Assembly: GCF_008312935.1 (NCBI RefSeq)
Contig: NZ_VSZO01000079.1
Location: 186,001 to 250,000, forward strand
DNA from: Roseiconus lacunae
Lineage (GTDB): Bacteria; Planctomycetota; Planctomycetia; Pirellulales; Pirellulaceae
Direction of reading: 5' to 3'
Length of the DNA: 64,000 nucleotides
The notes beneath the pieces were generated by a model that made no database searches, was not told the DNA's origin, and was given only the letters and a program-made list of their open reading frames with translations. This document shows, one piece after another, positions 34,914-45,100 of the stretch (positions are counted from its first letter, which is position 1; each line of letters opens with the position of its first letter). The translations under genes and the position numbers were made by a program.

Positions 34914-36056
34914 TTAGAACTGACGGCCAGTCTCGGTTACCTGACCTTCTTGAACCATCTTTCTGGCCAAAAGAACGACCCGATCTTTCACCTTCGCCGG
35001 AATTCCTTGCACGACAATTTCTGTGCCGTCATCGAGACCGTCCAGTCGATCCTTTGGACCAAGATCGACAAGAAGTTTCTTGTCAGCCTTTGTCTTCAGC
35101 ATCGCAATCTGGTGGGTTCGTCCACGGACTTTGGCCGTCATCGATTTCTCAACCGTCCCTTGGTAGCTTCGTCCGGTTCGTTCAAGCTGAACTTTCTCGC
35201 CGGAGATCGTCGCCTCTTTCGCAACCAATAGCGACTGATCACCAACCTTCATCATCAGCCCCTCGACCGTCACATCGCTACCTTCTTCGGGAACCGCATC
35301 GAACTGATCTTTTGGACCCAAATCGGCGACAATATTTCCTTCCCCATTCCGCTCCATCGTGATAACGAGATGGTCTCGATCCCGGACTGAAACCGTCTTC
35401 GTTTGCTTAACGGTTCCATTCACCTTTAACGGAGACGACTTCATCGTCTTTTGCTTGTTCATCGCCCGCATCCGTCCTTCATTGCTGTTCCCATCGTCGT
35501 TCAATGATAGATACGTAAAGTCTTCATACACCCCGTCACCGTCGTTGTCTCCGTAAGTTGCCAGAGCATCGTATAATCCATCACCGTTTAGGTCGTAGTA
35601 GTTCGTTAGATATCGATCACTCCAGTACATGTAGCCATCGTCGTATTGATCGTAAAACCAATCCTGCTCATTCCCCTCCCTGTATCCGTATTGGTGATGC
35701 GCGTCGAGGCCAGCTGCTTCTCGAGCGTTGCTTTCGCCGGATGGGCTTTGATTGGAAATAGCGGGCTTTTGAGACGAGTACTGATCACCGTCGTTGTCTC
35801 GGTCTGAACTCAACGCATTATCACTGAATTGGAATTTTTCATCATCCCAGCGACCGATCGCCTCGTCGGTCGGGTTGTAATCGTTGCCATCAAACCACTC
35901 AGTGATGTCGTACCATGCATCGTCTTCATAAAACGGAGTATTACTTCCAAACTCGTCTTGCGCGTAGAGCGGCGTTGGCAAGCTGACCGTCGCGGCGATT
36001 GCAGCGGCGAGCACAGTTCGTTTACGGATCGTACGAAGATTCATCGATTTCTCCAT
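34914..36056 (-). CDS. exported protein with EF-hand-like repeats and a duplicated C-terminal domain
   Basis: 380 residues. A signal peptide (VLAAAIAATVSLPTPLYAQ) is followed by an acidic Tyr/Trp/Asp-rich region. DRDNDGDQY, DLNGDGLYD and DNDGDGVYED are calcium-binding loops of EF-hand or thrombospondin-3 type. The C-terminal part has two copies of a ~75-residue domain: GTVKQTKTVSVRDRDHLVIT to ADLGPKDQFDAVPEEGSDV, and GTVEKSMTAKVRGRTHQIAM to VDLGPKDRLDGLDDGTEIVV. The repeats look like small beta barrels (OB-like). I do not know a named family. A periplasmic or surface calcium-dependent role is inferred. The gene lies alone between uup and palindrome copy C. Confidence 0.75.
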   Translation of the reverse strand: MEKSMNLRTIRKRTVLAAAIAATVSLPTPLYAQDEFGSNTPFYEDDAWYDITEWFDGNDYNPTDEAIGRWDDEKFQFSDNALSSDRDNDGDQYSSQKPAISNQSPSGESNAREAAGLDAHHQYGYREGNEQDWFYDQYDDGYMYWSDRYLTNYYDLNGDGLYDALATYGDNDGDGVYEDFTYLSLNDDGNSNEGRMRAMNKQKTMKSSPLKVNGTVKQTKTVSVRDRDHLVITMERNGEGNIVADLGPKDQFDAVPEEGSDVTVEGLMMKVGDQSLLVAKEATISGEKVQLERTGRSYQGTVEKSMTAKVRGRTHQIAMLKTKADKKLLVDLGPKDRLDGLDDGTEIVVQGIPAKVKDRVVLLARKMVQEGQVTETGRQF

Positions 36057-36374
36057 GGTTTGTGTTAGCTAAGGCATCGAAAAGAGGGGACGCGATACCT
36101 CATCGCGACACCAACGGAAATCTGCAAGATAGATGCCAACGTCGGAAAACCATCGAGATGGCTCTCGAGTTGTGCGGTGAACCCACCACCTGGATAGACA
36201 CCAGCCGACTTATCTCAGAAGTTGACCGAATCGAAGCCAGGGCAGGACGAGTGCTTCGACCTTTCGAAGGCTTCGGATTTGGCTCATCAGCCGACGGGCG
36301 TCAGCCCTGCCTATTGCACAGGAACCGTGGCTAACGCCAAACGGCTGATCCTGCCTTCAACGGTTGATGGAGAT
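36057..36374. other. intergenic region with palindrome copy C
   Basis: About 320 bp with no supported gene. It carries the best-preserved palindrome copy (36281-36352), 22 bp behind the 3' end of the YihY-family gene, and the promoter region of the EF-hand-like gene. Confidence 0.5.
36281..36352 (-). repeat. dispersed 70-80 bp palindrome, copy C
   Basis: GGCTCATCAGCCGACGGGCG then TCAGCCCTGCC, and after the centre ACCGTGGCTAACGCCAAACG then GCTGATC. Both arms pair over about 25 bases with few mismatches, and the conserved flank ATTTGGCTCATCAG is present. Confidence 0.78.
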
Positions 36375-37301
36375 CTAAGTCGAAGGTGACTTCGTACGAG
36401 GGCGGGTTGATTCGACAACTCGAACTGCACCTTCCTGCGGACGAATTCCGCCGCCGTACTGAACCGCGTAGACCTGCGTGGCCTCCGCGCCGAGTAAGAA
36501 GATCATGCTACTGTAGTACACCCAGACCAGGATCACAGCAAGCGAGGCGGCTGCGCTACCGAGTTGTGCCCCGGGGGAGCTTTGGCTTAGATAATACTGG
36601 AGGCCAAACCGGCCGAGTAAAAACAACACCGTGGTGATCGCGGCGCCAACCGCAACATCGCGCCAACGGATCTCCGCATCCGGCATAAATTTGAAGATCG
36701 CCGCAAACAGGATGTAGGTTACGAAACCTTGCACGATGTAGTTAATCATTTGGGCGGCGAAATCGTCGGTACCGATCCAAGTGGTGAGCTGGTCGCCGAT
36801 CGCTGACAGGACAGTCGAAACGACCAACGAAACGATCAGTAAGAAGCCGAGTCCCAAGATCATCGCCAGGGAAAGTAGGCGCTTTAGCAAAAAATCTTTG
36901 ACGGTCGACGTCTCAGGGTCAGGTTTAACCGACCAAACGCGATTCAGCGCGTCTTGAATCGCGCTGACAACACCGGTCGCACCGACGACGATTGCCACAA
37001 AGCTGATAAGCGTTTTCCACCACTTACCGCCGGTGTCGCGATCGCCTTCTATAATCGAGGCGATTTCGTCGGTTGCGGCTTGATTGCCGATCATCTGAGC
37101 CGCTTGTTGCTGTAACAGTGACTGAGCTTGTTGCTCCGCCTGCTCCGTCTCATAGGCAAGCGACAAACCGAACGTCATTACGATGACTAGTAAGTACAAC
37201 AAAGGCGGTAAAGCAAAGATCGTGTAATAGGCCAACGCGGCGGACAGCGTCGTGCAACGATCTTTGGAAAAGTCAGCGAATGTCGTCTTGATAAAGTTCA
37301 T
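36375..37301 (-). CDS. YihY/virulence factor BrkB family membrane protein
   Basis: 308 residues with six membrane helices. The N-terminus (FIKTTFADFSKDRCTTLSAA then LAYYTIFALPPLLYLLV) is the family's hallmark. A cytoplasmic loop of about 70 residues follows, then the remaining helices up to YYSSMIFLLGAEATQVYA, also typical. Family function is unsettled; members were once called RNase BN in error. It belongs to a minus-strand run with a Pmp3 protein (50 bp apart) and an acidic lipoprotein, a combination seen in envelope-stress gene sets. A palindrome lies behind its 3' end. Confidence 0.9.
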   Translation of the reverse strand: MNFIKTTFADFSKDRCTTLSAALAYYTIFALPPLLYLLVIVMTFGLSLAYETEQAEQQAQSLLQQQAAQMIGNQAATDEIASIIEGDRDTGGKWWKTLISFVAIVVGATGVVSAIQDALNRVWSVKPDPETSTVKDFLLKRLLSLAMILGLGFLLIVSLVVSTVLSAIGDQLTTWIGTDDFAAQMINYIVQGFVTYILFAAIFKFMPDAEIRWRDVAVGAAITTVLFLLGRFGLQYYLSQSSPGAQLGSAAASLAVILVWVYYSSMIFLLGAEATQVYAVQYGGGIRPQEGAVRVVESTRPRTKSPST

Positions 37302-37351
37302 CGGATGAATCGTTCGGATAGTCAGTGATTATGTCGACAATGTGGTACCGC

Positions 37352-37534
37352 CTATAGCACAACCGCGAGTGCGTGAATGATCCCGATGATCCAAAATCCG
37401 ACCAGGGTCAGCACGATGTTCAAAACGAATTGTGTTCCAAGACCTCGATCCATAAAAACGGCTAGTGGCGGAAGCAACACTGCGAGGATGACCATCAGCA
37501 ACGTGTTGGTAGAATGGGTTGTTGTCGTAGACAT
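37352..37534 (-). CDS. YqaE/Pmp3 family small membrane protein
   Basis: 60 residues, two membrane helices: LLMVILAVLLPPLAVFMDRG then TQFVLNIVLTLVGFWIIGII. LPPLAVFMDRGLG and the IGIIHA ending match the Pmp3/UPF0057 pattern. The start is supported by GAGG about 9 nt upstream of the ATG. These proteins affect membrane potential and salt/cold tolerance in plants and yeast; bacterial roles are mostly unknown. It stands 50 bp from the YihY gene on the same strand. Confidence 0.92.
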   Translation of the reverse strand: MSTTTTHSTNTLLMVILAVLLPPLAVFMDRGLGTQFVLNIVLTLVGFWIIGIIHALAVVL

Positions 37535-37592
37535 GAAATAAACCTCAAGTGAGTGTGAACTCGTAATGGTGAATCAGTGACGCGAGCCGAGA

Positions 37593-37871
37593 TTATTCGT
37601 CGTCATCGGGAAGATCGACGTCGACGTTCGGGACTTCAATGTCCGTTTTCTTCATGTCAACATCGACATCTGGGACCTCGACTTCCTTGGTTTCGGTGGA
37701 GACGTCAACATCCGGGCCTTCGACGTCATACTCGGGGAGTTGCCCCGGATCGCCGGTTACTTCCACGTCGACGTCGGGAAGTTCGCCTTCCTTGGTTTGA
37801 TCAACGTCACAACCTGCCGTCGCAAAAACGGCAAGGGCACAGCACAGAATGGTTCGCAATTGCATCTTCAT
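37593..37871 (-). CDS. small acidic lipoprotein with PDVDV repeats
   Basis: 92 residues from the ATG at 37871; the longer frame to 38012 has no signal peptide and was trimmed. The N-terminus MKMQLRTILCCALAVFATAG followed by Cys is a good lipoprotein signal. The mature part is almost wholly made of Pro-Asp/Asn-Val-Asp-Val units: LPDVDVEV, GPDVDVST, VPDVDVDM and VPNVDVDLPDDDE. The charge is strongly negative. It could bind cations or interact with basic surfaces; no family is recognised. It heads the minus-strand run lipoprotein, Pmp3, YihY. Confidence 0.75.
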   Translation of the reverse strand: MKMQLRTILCCALAVFATAGCDVDQTKEGELPDVDVEVTGDPGQLPEYDVEGPDVDVSTETKEVEVPDVDVDMKKTDIEVPNVDVDLPDDDE

Positions 37872-38264
37872 CTCAATCACCTTTGGTAGGGACTGCCGTC
37901 CGGTCGACGGCGGTTCGTTAAACTCAATTCGTTCAGCCGACGATTCGTCGACCGTGGCAACATGGACAAATGCGTCGCCAACGGCAGTGGAGGAATGCAA
38001 CCACTGTGCCAACCGGTGATCTACTCTCTGGAACTCCCTGTGTTGGTCGTAAAGTGGTCAGCATGAATGGAAAGTTTCCATGCCAGATCAACCCACTTTG
38101 CCCCTCACGGCGTGGAGGTACTGGGAATTTCGCGGAACATTGAGCCAACGGATCCCGCCAGGCCCATGGTGTGTCGTGTGATGCGTTATCTTCGGACTTT
38201 GGTGAAGAAAGTTGGTTGATGGTCGCTCCAAACGCACCCATTCTTAACGCAGGTAATCGGCAAG
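37872..38264. other. divergent region between the acidic lipoprotein and the CheB-CheR gene
   Basis: About 390 bp with no supported gene. Promoters of both flanking genes must lie here. I see no strong repeats or clear sigma-factor site. Confidence 0.4.
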
Positions 38265-40808
38265 ATGAACGAGCCCGCAGGGATTTCCAAACGCGACGGA
38301 TCGAGAGTTGCTCGCCGGGATCACGCCATCGTTCCAGCCGTAAGTCAAGATGTCAATGTGATCGAATTACCGTATGTCATCGCAATCGGAGCTTCGGCCG
38401 GAGGCATCGAAGCGTTTGAGCGAGTGTTCAAAGAGATGCCAAAAGATTTGGCAGCCCCGATCGTAATCATCCAACATTTCGCGAAAGACTTCGTCGCAGA
38501 TTTCGAGCAACGACTTTCTGACGCGATTGATATGGATGTCAGGATGATCACCGATGGGATGCCACTGGCACCCAACGTCGTTTTTGTTAGTCCCCCGGGC
38601 TACTTCGTCGAGCTTGAAAATCGCCGGTTGTGTCTGAAGGATCGACAACAACAGATCAGCGTTTACCATCCGATCAACACGTTCTTTCAGTCGATCGCTC
38701 AGCAGGTGGGGGCGATGTCAATCGGCGTCGTGTTGTCCGGAGCGGGGAGCGATGGAACCCAAGGAGGGCTTGCAATCGCCGATCAAAACGGTCTCGTGAT
38801 TGCTCAAGAACCGTCGAGTTGCCGTTTCTCGGCGATGCCACAGAATCTTGTCTCTAGCGGGGCGGCGTCAATTACCCTGCCGCCCGAGTCAATCGGTCCT
38901 GCACTGGAACGCTATCTTCGCTTCGGTGAATCGATCGAAGCGATCAAAGACGTCCGACTTTCGACAACCACCAAAACCGGGCTGCCATTGGTCTATGAGA
39001 AACTGAAAAGCTCCCATGGCGTCGACTTTCATCGCTATAAGCAAAAAACGATCGAGAGACGCATTCAACGACGAATGTGCCTGACCGGTTTCGATTCGAT
39101 CGAACGCTATGCAGAAAACTTGTTGTTCGATGACGAAGAGACAGCAATGCTGTTCCGCGATTTGTTAATCGACGTGACGAACTTTTTTCGTGACATAGAG
39201 GCATTCGAGCGACTGCGTCAAATCATACTCCCAGATCTTTTTCGATTCGATGAATCCGAGGAGATCTTTCGTGTTTGGGTTTGCGCGTGTGCCAGCGGTG
39301 AAGAAGCGTATTCGATCGCAATCCTTATCGAGGAATTGATCCGAGAGCACGACCTAAATCTCAAGTATCAGATTTTCGCAACTGATGTTCATCGCGACTC
39401 AATCATTCGTGGTGAAGTAGGGACGTATGCGGCTGGACAGCTTGATGGTCTGTCGGAAGAATGCCGTGAGCGCTACTTCCACTGCGAAGGTGGGAACTAT
39501 TCGGTCGTGGAATGGATTCGACGACGAATCATTTTCACGACACACGACGTCCTTTCGATGGCTCCGTTTGCCCATATCGATCTGATCTCTTGCCGGAATA
39601 TGCTGATCTATCTCAATCGCAACGCTCAGCAGCGATGCCTGGGAAGTTTTTACTACGCTCTACGCCCGGCCGGCATTTTGTTCTTAGGGCCAAGTGAATC
39701 GGCAAACGATTACGGAAAAGAGTTTGAAAGCCTGGATAAACGTTGGAAAATTTTCAGACGCCGTGAACGGGATACGGCACCGCTGCAGTTGCGAGATCAA
39801 CTCTTCGACAAACTCGCAGCCGGTCAACCATCATCGGCGATTAAGTCGACTTCGCTAGCCCCGGAAAAGCTATTTGCACTCTACGACTCACTATTGAGTG
39901 AGATGTTGCCGCCGAGTGTGCTGACCAGTGAAAAGCTAGATGTGTTACATACATTCCCTGGCGCCGAAGCGTTCTTGCATATTCCCGCAGGTCGTTTGTC
40001 GACGAATCTGATGGAGTTAATCGACGAACAGTTTAAGTCGTCTTTGCAAGCAGCCGTGCGTCACGCGATCGAACACAACGTCGTAACCAACTACGACGCA
40101 TGTACCTCAAGTGGCCCCAATGAAGACACGGTTCGTATTATCGTCCACCCGATTGGCTTACCGGCGTATAGCGAAAGGCATCTGCTAATTCATTTCGATG
40201 TTGCCGCCGGAAATGAACGGGAGACCTTCACCGCAGAAACAGCGGCACCCGCCATGGTTCGGCACATCGAGAACTTGGAAGACGATTTAGGACACTCGCG
40301 TCAAAATCTACAAGTGACCGTCGATGATCTGCACCGCATCAACAATGAACTGCAGGTTGTAAACGATGATTTGATTGTGGCCAATGAAAAGCTACAGAGC
40401 GCGAACGAAGAGTTGCAAAGTGTCAACGAAGAGTTGTATTCATTGAACGGTGAAAACGAACGGCAGATTGAAAAGCTACGACGCGTGAAGCTTGATCTCG
40501 ATAACCTCCTGCAAACGACCGGGAAAGGAGCTGTTTTTCTGGATCTAGATCTCGATGTGCGATTCGTTTCGCGTATCGCAGCCGAGTTGTTGAGCATGAG
40601 TGCGACTGACCAAATGTTTGGTCTTGAACTGCTGCGAAACCGCTTGGGATGTCCCAGATTGCATGAATTCATATTGGCGGCGAGAGACAACGCAACCAAA
40701 GAGACATTTGAAGCCAGCGTTGACGGACGTTGCCTTGAAGTGGAGATCGCGCCTTATCGATCTGGGGACGTGATCGATGGAGTCACGTTATTGATTAGTG
40801 ATCAATGA
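38265..40808 (+). CDS. CheB-CheR fusion with coiled coil and PAS domain
   Basis: 847 residues. Residues about 37-215 are a CheB methylesterase with the catalytic triad Ser44 (GASAGG), His71 (IIQHFAKD) and Asp163 (GAGSDGTQG). Residues about 230-490 are a CheR methyltransferase: RIQRRMCLTGFDSIERYAEN in the N-terminal part, TNFFRD, VWVCACASGEEAYSIA as the SAM site, and ISCRNMLIYL. From about 660 to 745 there is a coiled coil (NEKLQSANEELQSVNEELYS), then a PAS_10-type domain to the end. Many such fusions continue into a histidine kinase; this one stops after PAS. No chemoreceptors are nearby, so it probably serves a non-chemotactic modification-based switch with the kinase and pseudo-receivers encoded downstream on the other strand. 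Confidence 0.9.
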   Translation: MNEPAGISKRDGSRVARRDHAIVPAVSQDVNVIELPYVIAIGASAGGIEAFERVFKEMPKDLAAPIVIIQHFAKDFVADFEQRLSDAIDMDVRMITDGMPLAPNVVFVSPPGYFVELENRRLCLKDRQQQISVYHPINTFFQSIAQQVGAMSIGVVLSGAGSDGTQGGLAIADQNGLVIAQEPSSCRFSAMPQNLVSSGAASITLPPESIGPALERYLRFGESIEAIKDVRLSTTTKTGLPLVYEKLKSSHGVDFHRYKQKTIERRIQRRMCLTGFDSIERYAENLLFDDEETAMLFRDLLIDVTNFFRDIEAFERLRQIILPDLFRFDESEEIFRVWVCACASGEEAYSIAILIEELIREHDLNLKYQIFATDVHRDSIIRGEVGTYAAGQLDGLSEECRERYFHCEGGNYSVVEWIRRRIIFTTHDVLSMAPFAHIDLISCRNMLIYLNRNAQQRCLGSFYYALRPAGILFLGPSESANDYGKEFESLDKRWKIFRRRERDTAPLQLRDQLFDKLAAGQPSSAIKSTSLAPEKLFALYDSLLSEMLPPSVLTSEKLDVLHTFPGAEAFLHIPAGRLSTNLMELIDEQFKSSLQAAVRHAIEHNVVTNYDACTSSGPNEDTVRIIVHPIGLPAYSERHLLIHFDVAAGNERETFTAETAAPAMVRHIENLEDDLGHSRQNLQVTVDDLHRINNELQVVNDDLIVANEKLQSANEELQSVNEELYSLNGENERQIEKLRRVKLDLDNLLQTTGKGAVFLDLDLDVRFVSRIAAELLSMSATDQMFGLELLRNRLGCPRLHEFILAARDNATKETFEASVDGRCLEVEIAPYRSGDVIDGVTLLISDQ

Positions 40809-40892
40809 CTCAGCCACTGATTCTTGCCGATGACTTGCATCTCGCTGCTTGAGTGAGGCCGGTCAAGCCATACGGGACGAGGGGATAGGCGT

Positions 40893-41528
40893 CTATCGAG
40901 CTTCGATATCATTGTCAGTGAGGAGTTCGTCGATACCTAGCAGATTTCCGCCGTCGACGATTTGTTTGGCAACTTCGACCAATCGCCGCCTCGTACGGCG
41001 GGCGGTGTTTTGCAGGAATCGGTGAGCCTCGGGCTCGTCCAATTTACGAACCTGCATAATGATTCCTTTCGCCAATTCGATTTGTTTGCGATCGCTTAAC
41101 TTCTGTTCCAACGAAGCGACTTTCTCTTCCAATGATTGCAGATGATTGAAACGTTTTTCACAAAGGAAGATTGCCGGTTGGAGTGACTCGGCAGTCACCG
41201 GCTCGACCAAGTACGCCATCACATGGTCGTCCATCGCCCGTTCGACCTGAGATAGATCATCATCACGAGCGACAATGATACTGGGGGTCGGATTGACGTT
41301 TCCGATCTGAATCAAAGCCTCGATACCATCCATGTCTGAAAGCATCGGAGAAGCGACCAGCAGATCTGCAGGTGTGGCAAGTGCTCTTTCAATCAGTTCT
41401 TTCCCCGAGTCAGTCACCAATGACAATTGATGCCCCAGGGTCGAAAGAATGGCTTCCAAGACTTCGCGTGAGGCGGAGTCATGGTGAGCTAAGTAGATTG
41501 TGCGTTTTCGATTCACCTTATCTATCAT
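40893..41528 (-). CDS. ANTAR-domain regulator with degenerate receiver
   Basis: 211 residues. Residues 8-125 have the CheY-like fold, but the phosphoacceptor position is Ser instead of Asp (ADLLVASPMLSDMDG), so it is a pseudo-receiver. A short coiled coil (LQSLEEKVASLEQKLSDRKQ) leads into ANTAR (about 150-205, ELAKGIIMQVRKLDEPEAHR then FLQNTARRTRRRLVEVAKQI). ANTAR domains bind paired hairpins in nascent RNA and prevent termination. Its ATG overlaps the stop of a shorter paralogue by 4 nt. Without a phosphorylation site, control probably comes from protein contact, perhaps with that paralogue. Confidence 0.87.
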   Translation of the reverse strand: MIDKVNRKRTIYLAHHDSASREVLEAILSTLGHQLSLVTDSGKELIERALATPADLLVASPMLSDMDGIEALIQIGNVNPTPSIIVARDDDLSQVERAMDDHVMAYLVEPVTAESLQPAIFLCEKRFNHLQSLEEKVASLEQKLSDRKQIELAKGIIMQVRKLDEPEAHRFLQNTARRTRRRLVEVAKQIVDGGNLLGIDELLTDNDIEAR

Positions 41529-41986
41529 GATTCGTCCTCCGATCTTTGATCGGCGAGACCGCTAATCTCGCGATTGATCTCCTCGCATCGCTTTCGAAGT
41601 TGTCGGGCCTGCTGAAACCTTCGTTCGGCAAGAAAAATTGCCGGCCGAAAATCTCGGTCACTCGCCGGAGAAACAATCACACCGGTCAAGTCATGGACCA
41701 TAAGCCGCCCCATTCGATGAACATCTTCAGGGCGGATTACCATCAACACGGGGCACACCCCCATCCGCGATAACTCGTTCGAGACCGCAAAAACATCGGT
41801 ACCCGCGAACTCTGTTCCCACGATCGCGATGTCAGGCGGGTTTTCCTGACATCGACGAATCAAGGTGGCCGGATGATCCGTTGAAAGTTCCACCCTATGG
41901 GTCAGCTTTTCCAAGGTTGCCTGAATGATTCGGCGTGAAGCCGATTCACCGTGGGCCAGGTACACTCGATGTCGTTGCTCCTGCAT
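41525..41986 (-). CDS. pseudo-receiver paralogue of the ANTAR regulator, lacking the ANTAR domain
   Basis: 153 residues. It begins QEQRHRVYLAHGESASRRII, plainly similar to RKRTIYLAHHDSASREVLEA in the next gene, and likewise shares RPAIFLAERRFQQARQLRKR with QPAIFLCEKRFNHLQSLEEK. The phosphoacceptor Asp is missing (PPDIAIVGTEFAGTDV). It stops at the coiled coil, where its paralogue continues into ANTAR. The pair thus looks like a duplication in which one copy lost the RNA-binding part. It may dimerise with and hold back the full-length protein. Confidence 0.8.
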   Translation of the reverse strand: MQEQRHRVYLAHGESASRRIIQATLEKLTHRVELSTDHPATLIRRCQENPPDIAIVGTEFAGTDVFAVSNELSRMGVCPVLMVIRPEDVHRMGRLMVHDLTGVIVSPASDRDFRPAIFLAERRFQQARQLRKRCEEINREISGLADQRSEDES

Positions 41987-42192
41987 TTCGTATCGCTTTG
42001 ATGGTCAGCGTGCGGGTAAAGTTTGCCTCCAAGCCGATCGCCGTATCTCAATTTTGTTAAGACCGGCAGGCAGCATGGGATGCCATCGCTTGGCACTAAC
42101 CACCGCTTTTGCAAAGCATGCGCCAATCACGACGCCGTGTCGAAGTAAGGTATCGTTGATCGTTTATCGACCACACTGCATTTGCCACAGTC

Positions 42193-45100
42193 TCAGGCAT
42201 CGCTACAGAAACCATCCACGAGCCGAAGTAGCTTGTTCGCATCGATTGGCTTGCTCAGATAATCGTTGCATCCGCTGGCGATGCAGCGATTTGAATCTCC
42301 ATCCATCGCCTCCGCGGTAACGGCAATGATGGGGCCTTGGAAATCCATTCGGCGTAACCGCGAGGCGGTTCGGTAACCGTCCAGCCGCGGCATCTGCATG
42401 TCAAGAATAATACAATCAAACGTGTCATCCGATTGTACCGACTCTTTGACACGATCGATCGCATCAAGTCCGTCGACCGCTTCGACGACTGTCGCGCCAG
42501 CCTTGGTTAGGATTCGTTTGCTTAGCAGGCGGATATCTGGTCGATCGTCCACGACCAAGATTCGTTTATCCAGTCGAATATTGGCGACCGAGTACTCGCT
42601 TCGCTCTTGGATCGAACCCTTGCTCGGGCTGACCATCGCCACGCCCGGAAGGGGCGGTGCTTCGACTTGAAATGTAAACGTACTTCCCTCGCCGATCGTA
42701 CTGTCGCAATTGATTTCACCGCCAAGGATGTTTGCGAGTCGTTGGCTGATCGCCAGGCCAAGTCCGGTGCCGCCGAATTGACGATTGATTCGCGCATCAC
42801 CCTGGGTGAATGGTTGGAACAGTAGGTCCTGTTGTTTTTGGGTCATGCCGATCCCTGTGTCCGAGACTTCGAACTGCAGGTAGCCCTCGTCTTCATCGAG
42901 GTAGCGCACGGTGACGGTAACGCCACCCTGTTTCGTAAATTTGATCGCGTTGCCGATGAGGTTGATCAAAATTTGCTTCAAACGTTTGGGGTCCGTCCGG
43001 GTGACTTCCGGAAGCAGGCCTTCAAATTGAACGTTGAGGTCGAGTTGGTTTTCGGCGGCGCGGACGCTCATGATCGATTGGACATCGGCGACCAGACTGG
43101 CCGGTTCGAAACGCTGCCGAGCAATCTCGATCTTGCCCGCTTCGATCTTTGAAAGATCTAAAATATCGTTGATGATTTCCAGCAGGTAGTAGCCGTTCCT
43201 GCGTATCGTACTCAGATGCTCGTCTCTTTCCCGCGGATTAGCGGTTGATTGGGCCAACTCGGTGTAACCAAGAATTGCCGTCATTGGCGTCCGAATTTCA
43301 TGACTCATATTTGCCAAGAACGCACTCTTGGAAAGATTCGCCTCTTCGGCTTGCCGTCGGGCTTCGTCTAGCTTGATCTCCGTTAATTTTCGATCGGTGA
43401 TGTCAAGTTCAACGCCAATCAATTGAAGTGGGGCATCGTCGTCATCGATGCTGACATGGGCGAGTGCAAGGATCCAGCGGGGGTGACCGTCGACAATGAC
43501 ACGGTATTCCTCTCTGAATGGTGTCCGCTCTTCCAAGCAAACACACAAGTGCTTCTCGACACGATCTCGATCTTCCGGATGAATGCTTTCGATAAACGTT
43601 GCCAGGGAGTCGGTCGGCATCGAAGTCAGACGTCCACCGAAGTCATCGCCTCCGATGCTGGAAAACCATCGATCTTCTCCGACGTTCCATTGCCAAAGTT
43701 TCAAATCTGCGGCGTTGAGTGCCAATCGCAGTCGTTGTTCGCTTTTGCGGATTTCAGACTGTTGCAAGATTGATTCGGTGACATCCTGCCCGGTTGCGAC
43801 GACGAATTGAACCTCGCCGTCATCTCCGATCGCCGGTTGGTAAATGAAGTCTGCGTATCGCAAGGTACCATCGGGACCGTTAAAGGTGAGGACTTCGCGA
43901 TAAGTTTTGCCTCGCAAAGCGTCATCGAAGTGGCCTCGTAACTTGCCACAGGTTTCTTGATGCCCCACCCACCAAGCTGTCTCCCAAAATGGTTTGCCAA
44001 TCACCGCGTCTCGATCAAACTCGAACGGAACGGTCGCCGCGTCGTTGATGTCAATTAGGCGGCCATCCAAATCGATAACGCCTGTATAGAAAAAGCTCTG
44101 ATCAAAGAGGACTCGCAGTTTACTTTCTGCCGAACGAATCTGTTCGAGTGCCTCAGCCAACTTTTGTGTTTCGCGAAGCAGGTAAACTTGATTCTCTTTC
44201 AAGCGGTGCTCATAGCGTTTCCGGTGGGTCACGTCCGTCGCGAGGACATAGACGCCGACTTGATTATCGTCAGAATCAAAGTCGGGGATGAACGTCACGT
44301 CTTTGATAATCGCGTCTTCACCGCGGGGTAGTGTGAGCTCGAATTTACAGCGTTCGCCTTTCAGTGAACGGATCAAGTTCGATCGAAGTGAGTGATAGGT
44401 TTCGTCGCCCAGAAAGTCATACACCGACATTCCGACGGCTTTGTCGGGCGACGAGTTGAATTGAAAAGCGAACGCCTCGTTGGCGAATTGAATCTTTTCA
44501 TCCTGATCGATTAAGGCGATTAATGCAGGCATCGCATCAGTAACCGATCGCAATTGTCGCGATTTCGCTTTCAGTCGACGCTCGGTTCGTTTCTGATCGG
44601 TGATGTCCATAATCGCACCGATTAAGAGCGTCGGATCGCCAAGTGAATCTCGCTCTACAGAACCGTCACCGCAAACCCAAAGCCATCGTCCACTCTTGTG
44701 CCGCATCCGACACTCGATGTGATAGTCGTCACAGCTACCCGTTAACGTTTTTTGAATCTCGCGCTCGACCTTGCCACGATCATCGGGATGCAACAGAACT
44801 TTGAATGCTTCAAACGTGCAGCCAAAATCTTCGCGTTCAAAGCCCAACAATTTATAAAGTGAGTCAGACCAGCTAACGGTGTCGTGACTGACGTCCCATT
44901 TCCATGTTCCCAGTCCACCGGCAGTCAACGCGATCTCGACTTCTCGTCGAGACCTGGCAAGCGATCGCTCAAGTTGACGTCGCTCTGTCGCGTCCCACGC
45001 GACGCCGATTAGGCTAGATTTTCCTTCCGAATCACGGATGTATTTTCCACGCATGACGATCCAAGAGACACGCTTTCCGTCGTGACGGACACGGAACTGG

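Noticed and set aside
38265-40808. Chemotaxis operon
   Set aside because: Only a CheB-CheR fusion is present; CheA, CheW and receptors are missing, so it was not called chemotaxis.
42080-42155. Further copy of the dispersed palindrome between the hybrid kinase and the pseudo-receiver genes
   Set aside because: TTGGCACTAACCACCGC resembles one arm, but the second arm and flank are missing, so it was not counted.
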